Origin: CAJXZP01 sp047610145 | GTDB lineage: Bacteria > Bacteroidota > Bacteroidia > Flavobacteriales_G > Salibacteraceae | DNA: 7,561 nt | Direction: 5' to 3' | Assembly: GCA_047610145.1 (NCBI GenBank) | Contig: JBLFZF010000131.1 | Span: 1 to 7,561, forward strand | Part shown: positions 1 through 5,011 of the stretch, piece after piece | How positions within the stretch are numbered: position 1 is the stretch's first letter | Layout of the letters: every line of letters starts with the position of its first letter | Position numbers and translations under genes: made by a program | The notes under the pieces: generated by a model | The model's input: the letters and a program-made list of their open reading frames with translations, nothing else | Databases searched by the model: none | What the model was told of the DNA's origin: nothing

Positions 1-9
1 TCCTGTTGT

Positions 10-242
10 TTAACTACAATCAGCGGTTCGCTTTCGTTTTCTCTCCACCCATCCCGCTACAAAATACATCCAATAAGAAACGCCCAGATCGAGACCAATT
101 TTTAATCCATCCCCAAAAAACAATTCTAACAGATGTTGCGGTACGATTTTAAAAAATAACATATCCCTTTCATAGACGCATCCATATATAGCCACTCTAA
201 AAAACGCTCCCAAATTCTTCGATTATTGGAATCCTGATACAT
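10..242 (-). CDS. Doubtful short hypothetical ORF pair, possibly joined by a -1 frameshift
   Basis: I do not recognise this product. On the minus strand an ATG at 242, four bases past the DUF2293 stop codon, opens a 38-codon frame ending at a TAG at 128-126 (it begins MYQDSNNRRIWERFLEW). An overlapping frame that can start at a TTG at 213 runs to a TAA at 12-10 and ends with a hydrophobic stretch (LGVSYWMYFVAGW) and a basic tail. The frame-1 codons TAT TTT TTA at 158-150 contain the heptamer T TTT TTA in slippery phase. A -1 slip there would join the two frames into a 77-residue protein. It could be a programmed frameshift, a decayed gene, a sequencing error or simply chance open frames. Position right behind the DUF2293 gene would allow co-transcription. 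Confidence that any protein is made is low. Confidence 0.25.
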
Positions 243-245
243 TCA

Positions 246-914
246 TTATTTCCATGCGCTCCGTACTTTCAAAATATCCATTTTGACATCCGAACGTATT
301 TCCCGCTTGGTTTTACCGGTATTAAACTGCGTATCATAATCCGTTTCCGCATGACGAATATGCGCTTCTACGGCTAAATCAATCATGGTGGCGTCAAACT
401 GTTTCGCATCAGCCGTTCGGCCAACTCGTCCACTATACTTTTGGCAGGCATGTTGGGCAATGGCTACTTCTCTATTTTTAGGACAATTGGGGTAACGTTC
501 TTTAATCGCTTTCGAAAAAGCAAGGATATAGACCCCATCCTCGATATCTCTTTTAATAGCCGCTTTAACGTTGGCTTTAGCTCTTTTATCGGCATCCGCT
601 TCGCATTCCTTACGGGCCAATTCAATGGCTTCCGCTTCTACATATTGCCCTTTACGCTCAAATCGTTTCCGTCTTTGATTCCAAAAATACACTACACCAC
701 AATAAACGGAGTGCTTTTTTGATCTTCGTGTCATAGCGGCATCTCCAGGGGCTAACAATACTGCCTCAGTATATGGGGAGCACATAAAGCATGTACCCCG
801 CTTATCTTCTGCTTCCGCTACAAAGCGCTCTCCTTTTTTAACGGGTCTTTTACATCTTTGGCAACTTAATGTTTCCTTTTTTGTTAAATAAACGTTTCGT
901 ACAAACGGTGTCAT
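246..914 (-). CDS. DUF2293 domain protein with N-terminal zinc-ribbon-like cysteines
   Basis: A 222-residue cytoplasmic protein without signal peptide or membrane segment. Residues 18-45 hold two CxxC pairs (C18/C21 and C42/C45) spaced like a small zinc-binding module. The middle, about residues 80-125, is highly charged and helical. The C-terminal half, about residues 128-195, matches the conserved DUF2293 pattern as I remember it: an IKERYPNCP stretch, then IAQHACQKYSGRVGR, then AVEAHIRHAETDYD. The histidines, the KYSGRVGR segment and the HIRHxxTxYD segment are its most recognisable parts. The biochemical role of DUF2293 is not known to me; the Cys pairs suggest a structural metal and perhaps nucleic-acid binding, which is inference. 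The ATG at 914 is the natural start because the cysteine module begins shortly after it. The gene is divergent from the small gene at 1061, and I see no perfect TAnnTTTG box upstream of it (TAGATTTT on the minus strand at 988-981 is the nearest). Confidence 0.82.
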   Translation of the reverse strand: MTPFVRNVYLTKKETLSCQRCKRPVKKGERFVAEAEDKRGTCFMCSPYTEAVLLAPGDAAMTRRSKKHSVYCGVVYFWNQRRKRFERKGQYVEAEAIELARKECEADADKRAKANVKAAIKRDIEDGVYILAFSKAIKERYPNCPKNREVAIAQHACQKYSGRVGRTADAKQFDATMIDLAVEAHIRHAETDYDTQFNTGKTKREIRSDVKMDILKVRSAWK

Positions 915-1034
915 GAAATGGCGGTATTATTCAATTATTCTACAGAACACAAAGAAACTGAATTCGATTACATACGACCGAAAATCTATTTGCTTTTAAT
1001 CCATTAACTATAGATTCTTACTTCTGAATCGTTT

Positions 1035-1042
1035 TACATTTG
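1035..1042 (+). promoter_or_regulatory. Bacteroidota -7 promoter element (TACATTTG)
   Basis: TACATTTG fits the TAnnTTTG -7 consensus of the Bacteroidota primary sigma factor and lies 18 bases before the ATG at 1061. No convincing -33 element was found about 20 bases upstream. The same octamer precedes both barrel/CotH cassettes further right. It overlaps the TTG at 1040 that would extend the downstream reading frame, which argues against that TTG as a start. Confidence 0.6.
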
Positions 1043-1060
1043 CGCACAAAGACTAACGGA

Positions 1061-1345
1061 ATGACAAAAAAGGAAAAAATAGCACTTAATCAGAAATTGG
1101 GTAGAGTTTGGATGGAGTTACGCGCCTTAAGCAACTTGGACCGAAAAAACATTAGAACCGGACCCGACTGGGAGAATATAATTGCGAAACATCGCGAAGT
1201 AATTGAAAGCAATGAAGAGTTAACGGCTGCTTTATTAGAAAAATACCCAACAAAATTAGAGGAAGTAAAAAACTTGCGCTACACCACCGACATTGAGAAA
1301 ACAGTGAAGTGTTTAAATGCTATTCAACCTTCAGAACCGGTGTAA
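1061..1345 (+). CDS. Small helical protein of unknown function
   Basis: I do not recognise the family. The product is 94 residues from the ATG at 1061, starts MTKKEKIALNQKLGRVWMEL, is rich in Lys, Glu and Leu and is probably all helical. It has no signal peptide, membrane segment or metal-binding motif. The reading frame stays open seven codons upstream to a TTG at 1040, but that TTG forms the end of a TACATTTG promoter box, so the ATG preceded by the A-rich sequence is the better start. The gene appears to be transcribed alone: its own -7 box lies in front, a strong terminator follows, and the neighbour to the right (tetR) is on the opposite strand. A typical Bacteroidota codon pattern and clear signals on both sides support a real gene. 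Confidence 0.65.
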   Translation: MTKKEKIALNQKLGRVWMELRALSNLDRKNIRTGPDWENIIAKHREVIESNEELTAALLEKYPTKLEEVKNLRYTTDIEKTVKCLNAIQPSEPV

Positions 1346-1372
1346 AACAGTGTTCCTCCACGTGTTTTTTTT

Positions 1373-1393
1373 GTCGGTTTTTACCGGCTTTTT
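1373..1393 (+). terminator. Intrinsic terminator after the small helical gene
   Basis: GTCGGT at 1373-1378 pairs with ACCGGC at 1383-1388 (six pairs, one of them T-G wobble) around a TTTT loop, and is followed by five T at 1389-1393. A second, weaker stem just before it (AAAACAGTG at 1344-1352 with CACGTGTTTT at 1359-1368, one bulged G) runs into an eight-T tract at 1365-1372. The two may act in tandem or alternately. The hairpin starts 28 bases after the stop codon at 1345. Confidence 0.7.
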
Positions 1394-1525
1394 ATTCTAT
1401 TTCTCTAGCTAATAGCGGGTATGCCTTCAGGTACAATGCGGGTATACGCCTATTTATTTAGCAGCGTATAACCTATTAACCCCGGTAATTGGAGGAAAAT
1501 CTAGAAGTGCCTTTGGGGAATCCGT

Positions 1526-2149
1526 TTAGTTTCTTTGGGTCCCGTTAAGGGTCGCCATAATCCAGATAGGAATCATTTTTTTACGTTCTTCCATAAGCAA
1601 TAAAAAATTGTCATCACTCGCCCCCTGCATACCACACATCATAGCCCGCCCTAAAAATGGGTATAACGTCATGCCAATTATGTTTAATAACACATGCTCT
1701 GGATTAATGTTGGGGTATTCGGATTCTAATTGGTGGTGAAAAAACGAGTGTATCACTAGCTTATTTTGTTCTTCGCCCATACCCATTAAACATTCTGAAT
1801 TTTCATTCATTTCATTTAATACGAATAACGGTATATCTGGCTGTTGCAAACAGAGTGTTACATGCTTTTCCACAAAAAGCTCTAGTTTTTCTTGAATCCC
1901 GGTAGCTTTATCGTTAAATACGGGAATACTAGATTCTAAAAACGCTATGAAAATCTCTTTCATCACCAGCTGAAAAAGGTTTTTCTTGCTCCGGAAATAA
2001 TAGTTTATTAACGCGAGGTTTTCCCCCGCCTCTTCTGCTATATCCCGAGTTTTAGTCCCTGAAAATCCTTTTTTAAGAAACACTCTCTTGGCTGCTTCCT
2101 TAATATTTTCTTCTGTGCTTAATGTACACACAGATTTTGAGTTCTCCAT
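1526..2149 (-). CDS. TetR/AcrR-family transcriptional repressor
   Basis: A 207-residue DNA-binding regulator. Residues 14-60 carry the TetR N-terminal domain: helix 1 with IKEAAKRVFLKKGF, then the helix-turn-helix GTKTRDIAEEAG...ALINYYFRSKKNLF, a close match to the family pattern including the TRDIAEEAG turn and the Y-Y-F-x-S-K-x-x-L end. The rest, residues 65-200, is the helical ligand-binding and dimer domain, which is divergent as usual; the ligand cannot be inferred. Length is normal for the family. The ATG at 2149 fits the helix 1 position. It is divergent from the plus-strand cassettes. A TAAATTTG -7 box at 2242-2235 on the minus strand gives a leader of about 85 bases, and two inverted repeats around it are the likely binding sites. 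Self-repression and control of the cassettes is inferred from these sites and from the matching site before cassette 2. Confidence 0.93.
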   Translation of the reverse strand: MENSKSVCTLSTEENIKEAAKRVFLKKGFSGTKTRDIAEEAGENLALINYYFRSKKNLFQLVMKEIFIAFLESSIPVFNDKATGIQEKLELFVEKHVTLCLQQPDIPLFVLNEMNENSECLMGMGEEQNKLVIHSFFHHQLESEYPNINPEHVLLNIIGMTLYPFLGRAMMCGMQGASDDNFLLLMEERKKMIPIWIMATLNGTQRN

Positions 2150-2216
2150 TTGCTTGCAATGTAATACCTAAAAATTAAAAAGTCTTAATTCGACCTTTAA
2201 TATTTGATTCGTACCG

Positions 2217-2232
2217 TTAATCAAATAATTAA
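2217..2232. promoter_or_regulatory. Secondary, imperfect TetR-type operator in the tetR leader
   Basis: TTAATCA-AA-TAATTAA is the 7-2-7 version of the main operator with a single mismatch between arms (TAATTAA instead of TGATTAA). Its centre is 26 bases from the centre of the main palindrome, and it sits just downstream of the minus-strand -7 box at 2242-2235, about where the tetR transcript would begin. Occupation would therefore block tetR. A further TGATT half site at 2205-2209 is too weak to call. Confidence 0.5.
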
Positions 2233-2234
2233 AA

Positions 2235-2242
2235 CAAATTTA
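2235..2242 (-). promoter_or_regulatory. -7 promoter element for tetR (TAAATTTG)
   Basis: Read on the minus strand this is TAAATTTG, a full match to TAnnTTTG, 85 bases before the tetR ATG. It touches the left end of the 20-bp palindrome at 2241-2260, so a repressor bound there should hinder RNA polymerase in this direction too. No clear -33 element was seen. Confidence 0.5.
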
Positions 2243-2260
2243 TTAATCATTTGATTAATA
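2241..2260. promoter_or_regulatory. Main TetR-type operator, perfect 9-2-9 inverted repeat
   Basis: TATTAATCA at 2241-2249 and TGATTAATA at 2252-2260 are exact reverse complements separated by TT. The repeat lies between divergent -7 boxes for tetR (2242-2235) and for cassette 1 (2264-2271). Its core, AATCATTTGATTAA, recurs before cassette 2. Size, symmetry and position are what is expected of an operator for the adjacent TetR protein; binding itself is inference. Confidence 0.75.
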
Positions 2261-2263
2261 CCC

Positions 2264-2271
2264 TACATTTG
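2264..2271 (+). promoter_or_regulatory. -7 promoter element for cassette 1 (TACATTTG)
   Basis: TACATTTG matches TAnnTTTG and starts four bases after the right arm of the palindrome. The operator thus fills most of the spacer between the -7 and the expected -33 region, a typical arrangement for steric repression. The first downstream ATG in a good frame is at 2298. Confidence 0.65.
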
Positions 2272-2297
2272 CATCATAAATTTTAATAAAAAATAAA

Positions 2298-2477
2298 ATG
2301 TCTGAGACCAACGCCAGTATAAAAAGGCAAATAAAAGCCCTACATGCGGTGCACCAAACGGCTATATATTCCTTTAATAAGGTCTCCTTTAATTTTACAT
2401 TCCAACGGTTAAAAGAAAAAATGGGGCTTGTTAAACACGTGATTACTCCCACTAAACGGTTCAACAAGGCATTATAA
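2298..2477 (+). CDS. Small basic protein or leader ORF at the head of cassette 1
   Basis: I do not recognise this. A 59-codon frame begins MSETNASIKRQIKALHAV and ends KRFNKAL, stopping two bases before the ATG of the barrel gene at 2480. It starts 27 bases after the -7 box behind an A-rich leader, a normal flavobacterial start context. The product is basic (Lys, Arg and His rich), has no signal peptide or membrane segment, and might be a small cytoplasmic or nucleic-acid-binding protein, or a leader peptide translationally coupled to the next gene. No counterpart precedes cassette 2, where the barrel gene starts close to the promoter. The frame is longer than the 5' leader needs to be and the spacing is operon-like, so I favour a real small gene, with moderate confidence. 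Confidence 0.5.
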   Translation: MSETNASIKRQIKALHAVHQTAIYSFNKVSFNFTFQRLKEKMGLVKHVITPTKRFNKAL

Positions 2478-2479
2478 TT

Positions 2480-3067
2480 ATGAAATTACTATCTCACAAA
2501 TGGTCTATTAAGATCTTGCTCATGTGTACGCTGATACTCTCCTCTGGCTGGGCACAGGCACAATTCACATTGGCGTTGAATGGCGCTTATGTTTTGGGTA
2601 CCAATAGCCAGTCATTAAAAGTAAACCACTCGCAAGTCAGCCAAAAGTGGTATACCGGCTATCAATTTAACGTAAGTACCGGATTTCAATTAAAAGAAAG
2701 TCCCCTAGAAATTACTACTCGTATCGGAATGAAACATTTGGTATCCAACGGAAGTTTAGAAAATCTTACTTTTTCTACCGAAACGTATAAGTTAAGTTTA
2801 GGCTTAGGAAGTATATATCATTTTGAATCGAAGGTAGCCATTGGCGCATTAATGACCCTTGAAAACAATTTAGATTTTGAAAACTTTATATCACAAACCT
2901 CTGATTTGTTTCGTTTTTCTTTTCAAGGAGAAATCTACTACCCTGTTTTTGATAGAATAGACGTTTCAGTTCTTTATTCGATCGCCCTTACTCCCCTATC
3001 AGATCATTATTTATTGATTAACCCGCAGCATCAAATAGCATTTGGTTTAAAATATAGTATTCTATGA
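2480..3067 (+). CDS. Outer-membrane beta-barrel protein, cassette 1
   Basis: A 195-residue exported protein. The N terminus is a Sec signal peptide (Lys2, Lys7 and Lys11, hydrophobic core about 12-22, cleavage after A-Q-A27), leaving a mature chain of 168 residues. The mature part alternates polar and apolar residues in short stretches with many Gly, Tyr and Phe, and ends in strand-like FGLKYSIL, as in small eight-stranded outer-membrane barrels of Bacteroidota. No enzymatic motif is visible; a specific family is not assigned. The most constant segments against the paralogue at 4433 are ENNLDFE, QTSDLFR, SFQGEIYY and LTPLSDHYL followed by NPQHQI. The stop codon overlaps the ATG of the CotH gene (ATGA at 3064-3067), implying coupled translation and probably a functional pair at the outer membrane. 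Confidence 0.8.
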   Translation: MKLLSHKWSIKILLMCTLILSSGWAQAQFTLALNGAYVLGTNSQSLKVNHSQVSQKWYTGYQFNVSTGFQLKESPLEITTRIGMKHLVSNGSLENLTFSTETYKLSLGLGSIYHFESKVAIGALMTLENNLDFENFISQTSDLFRFSFQGEIYYPVFDRIDVSVLYSIALTPLSDHYLLINPQHQIAFGLKYSIL

Positions 3068-4269
3068 AAAAGTGGTATTATCTCCTTTTTATTGGCCTAA
3101 TGGCCTCTTGTTCAAAAGTCAGTACAGAAGAAAACCTTCCTGAAATAACTAATTTACAGCCACAAACAATGCTGACCCTGTTACCTGTGGTGCATATTGA
3201 AGCCGATCCAATTGAATTGGAATACATGATGCTAAAATTCAGTGTTCCTATAAAAGTATCTGCCATGGTGACTATTTATAGTCCATCTAAAAGTGTTTTA
3301 GTTCGAAGTCATGCCCATATTGAAATTAAAGGCGCTGGGTCGGCTTCTTTAGCCATGAAACCTATTGGAGTTGTATTTGACCAGGAGTTCAATAACGAGG
3401 AACTGGCTCTGATCACCCCCAAAGTGATTGCCAACGGGGTGGATTTAGGAACTATTCAAAATATTCGTTTACGTAATTCAAGTCAAGACTATGGAACCAC
3501 TATGCTAAAGGATTTGGCATTTACTGAATTAGCTCTTCGAGCGGGATTTGATTTAGAATTAAAATACGGACGTCCTTCGCATGTATTTATTAATGAAGAA
3601 TATTACGGCTTACATAATTTAAGAACAGAAGTGGATCCCTTGGCTTTGAGTCATTTATTACACGTAGATTCTAGTGCCATTACTGTGGTTAAAATGGAAA
3701 TTGAAGAGCAGGAATTAAAATTCAAAAACGGAAATAAAGCCTTCGCCAAATCCTTTATTCAAGCCATTAAAGACGAGGATTTAGAGATGTTAAAAAATTA
3801 TTTAGACGTCAATAATTTTATAGATTATATTATCTATCAAGATTACACGGGTAATATTGATTGGCCTCGAAATAACGCTAGAGCTTATAGTGTGAATGGA
3901 TCAAAGTTTAGATTCCTATTATTTGATTTAGACCTGGCAACCAAACGGACCAACATATCTACTCTGGCAAAAATGGAATATATGGAAGATCATATCTCTC
4001 AGATTTATCAAATACTATTAAATAAAGACCGAGAATTCAAGAATCGTTTAGATAGACGTAAAAAATATTGGTACACTCAATTATCGCCACAGTTGTTCAA
4101 TACCATTGTAGATGAATTGGCAGAAAACATTGAAAATGAAATTCCGTACCTCATAGCCAAACGAGGAGTTCCAGAAAATAGTCTTCAATGGAAAATAAAC
4201 CTAGACCAACTTAAAAGAGAGTTGGAAAGAAGAGATAAGTTCAATCGGCATAAATATGAACTCGATTAG
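3064..4269 (+). CDS. CotH-kinase-family lipoprotein, cassette 1
   Basis: A 401-residue lipoprotein related to the CotH atypical protein kinase family (spore-coat kinase CotH of Bacillus and secreted bacterial homologues). The N terminus is a type II signal peptide with lipobox LMAS-C16. Family signatures in order: IEIKGAGSASLAMKP at 86-100; LRNSSQDYGTTMLKD at 136-150; RPSHVFINEEYYGLHNLRTE at 170-189; NFIDYIIYQDYTGNIDWPRN at 251-270; and FRFLLFDLDLAT at 282-293. The last holds a D-L-D (D288, D290) matching the family's metal-binding D-x-D, and the N-x-D before WPRNN corresponds to the other conserved acidic site. Catalytic residues thus look present, so phosphotransfer onto an exported target is plausible but unproven. 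The C terminus is charged and helical (LKRELERR). It overlaps the barrel gene by four bases. Confidence 0.85.
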   Translation: MKKWYYLLFIGLMASCSKVSTEENLPEITNLQPQTMLTLLPVVHIEADPIELEYMMLKFSVPIKVSAMVTIYSPSKSVLVRSHAHIEIKGAGSASLAMKPIGVVFDQEFNNEELALITPKVIANGVDLGTIQNIRLRNSSQDYGTTMLKDLAFTELALRAGFDLELKYGRPSHVFINEEYYGLHNLRTEVDPLALSHLLHVDSSAITVVKMEIEEQELKFKNGNKAFAKSFIQAIKDEDLEMLKNYLDVNNFIDYIIYQDYTGNIDWPRNNARAYSVNGSKFRFLLFDLDLATKRTNISTLAKMEYMEDHISQIYQILLNKDREFKNRLDRRKKYWYTQLSPQLFNTIVDELAENIENEIPYLIAKRGVPENSLQWKINLDQLKRELERRDKFNRHKYELD

Positions 4270-4354
4270 TTTCGCATTAAACACTACCTCCAGCTAAAAA
4301 GACCGGAATAAGGCCCGTAATCAGAGGAACCTTTTTTATTAAACTTCATGAAAC

Positions 4355-4374
4355 AATAAATCATTTGATTAAGC
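4355..4374. promoter_or_regulatory. Second copy of the TetR-type operator, before cassette 2
   Basis: The 14-base core AATCATTTGATTAA (4359-4372) is identical to that of the palindrome at 2241-2260; the flanks are degraded (AATAAATCA on the left, TGATTAAGC on the right). It sits in the same place relative to a TACATTTG box, with centre-to-box distance one base shorter than at cassette 1. This makes cassette 2 a likely target of the TetR protein encoded about 2.2 kb upstream. It probably arose with the cassette duplication. Confidence 0.65.
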
Positions 4375-4376
4375 CG

Positions 4377-4384
4377 TACATTTG
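4377..4384 (+). promoter_or_regulatory. -7 promoter element for cassette 2 (TACATTTG)
   Basis: TACATTTG repeats the box of cassette 1, here directly followed by GCCT. It overlaps the TTG at 4382 that would be the longest possible start of the barrel gene, so translation must begin further downstream. The promoter probably drives the barrel, CotH, effector-like and exported-protein genes through the end of the window. Confidence 0.65.
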
Positions 4385-4432
4385 CCTACATTAAGTCTTA
4401 GAAAAACTGTACACACTGTTGTAATTGCCATT

Positions 4433-5011
4433 TTGAAATCTGTTTTACCATATCTAACAATACTGTTTGTTTCCACTGTGATTTGGGTAACGCCATCACA
4501 TGCGCAATATACAGTAGCCGCAAGTGGGGCATATACGACTGGGTTTAATTCGCAGAGGGTCGAAATCGTCCATTCCTCTGTATCGCAAAAGTGGCACCAA
4601 GGGTATCAATTTAATTTAATCAATGGCTACCGCTGGATAGATAAATCGGTTGAGATTACCTCTCGTGTCGGAATGAAGTATTTAGCTTCTCTGGGCGAGT
4701 TTCAAAATATTCCGTACCATACAGAAACCTATAAACTACTGGTGGGTCTCGGTACCCTATTTCATTTTGATTCAAAAATCACCTTGGGTACATTGATTAT
4801 GTTGGAAAACAACCTGGATTTTGAAGACTTTATTGCACAAACTTCTGATTTATTTCGGTATTCTTTCCAGGGCGAAATATACTATCTGATCCGAAAGAAA
4901 TTAGCTCTTTTTCTCCATGTGTCGGTTGCCCTTACGCCCCTATCAGATCATTATTTGGTAACTAATCCACAGCATCAGATTTCACTAGGTATAAAATACA
5001 CCATTTTATGA
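4433..5011 (+). CDS. Outer-membrane beta-barrel protein, cassette 2, TTG start
   Basis: Paralogue of the barrel gene at 2480. From the TTG at 4433 it encodes 192 residues: a Sec signal peptide (Met-Lys at the start, hydrophobic core 7-19, cleavage after S-H-A24) and a mature chain of exactly 168 residues that aligns to the paralogue without gaps, 96 identities by hand count. No ATG exists in frame before the signal peptide core. The longer frame opened by a TTG at 4382 overlaps the -7 box and would put 17 extra residues before the signal peptide; the 4433 TTG gives the classic MK-hydrophobic start. The least conserved stretch is mature residues 129-139, probably an extracellular loop or the strand beside it. 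The stop overlaps the CotH start (ATGA at 5008-5011). Role: predicted outer-membrane partner of that lipoprotein; specific function unknown. Confidence 0.78.
   Translation: MKSVLPYLTILFVSTVIWVTPSHAQYTVAASGAYTTGFNSQRVEIVHSSVSQKWHQGYQFNLINGYRWIDKSVEITSRVGMKYLASLGEFQNIPYHTETYKLLVGLGTLFHFDSKITLGTLIMLENNLDFEDFIAQTSDLFRYSFQGEIYYLIRKKLALFLHVSVALTPLSDHYLVTNPQHQISLGIKYTIL

Larger units (their letters stand above)
2241..4269 (+). repeat. Cassette 1 of a diverged tandem duplication (operator, promoter, barrel, CotH)
   Basis: This unit and the one at 4355-6216 share gene order, four-base overlaps, the operator core and the -7 box. Protein identity is about 57% for the mature barrels and 60% for the mature CotH chains, with no gaps in either alignment. 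It differs from cassette 2 in carrying the extra small ORF at 2298-2477. The divergence shows an ancient duplication, not a recent repeat. Confidence 0.8.

Noticed and set aside
441..722. Plus-strand 93-codon open frame
   Set aside because: It lies antisense inside the DUF2293 gene, whose protein has clear family motifs; the antisense frame has no motif, signal or promoter of its own.
1415..1469. Repeated GCGGGTAT (1415-1422 and 1438-1445) and a related GCGTATA at 1463
   Set aside because: Only two exact copies of eight bases with irregular spacing, no CRISPR-like periodicity and no stable hairpin with a T tract; reported as unexplained spacer only.
2255..2467. Minus-strand 70-codon open frame
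   Set aside because: It is antisense to the small ORF at 2298 and its 3' end runs into the operator and promoter region; no start context or recognisable product.
3078..3266. Minus-strand 62-codon open frame
   Set aside because: Antisense shadow of the first CotH lipoprotein gene.
4270..4354. Possible terminator between the two cassettes (six-T run at 4332-4337)
   Set aside because: The sequence before the T run forms no stem longer than four pairs with a reasonable loop, so a terminator is not supported.
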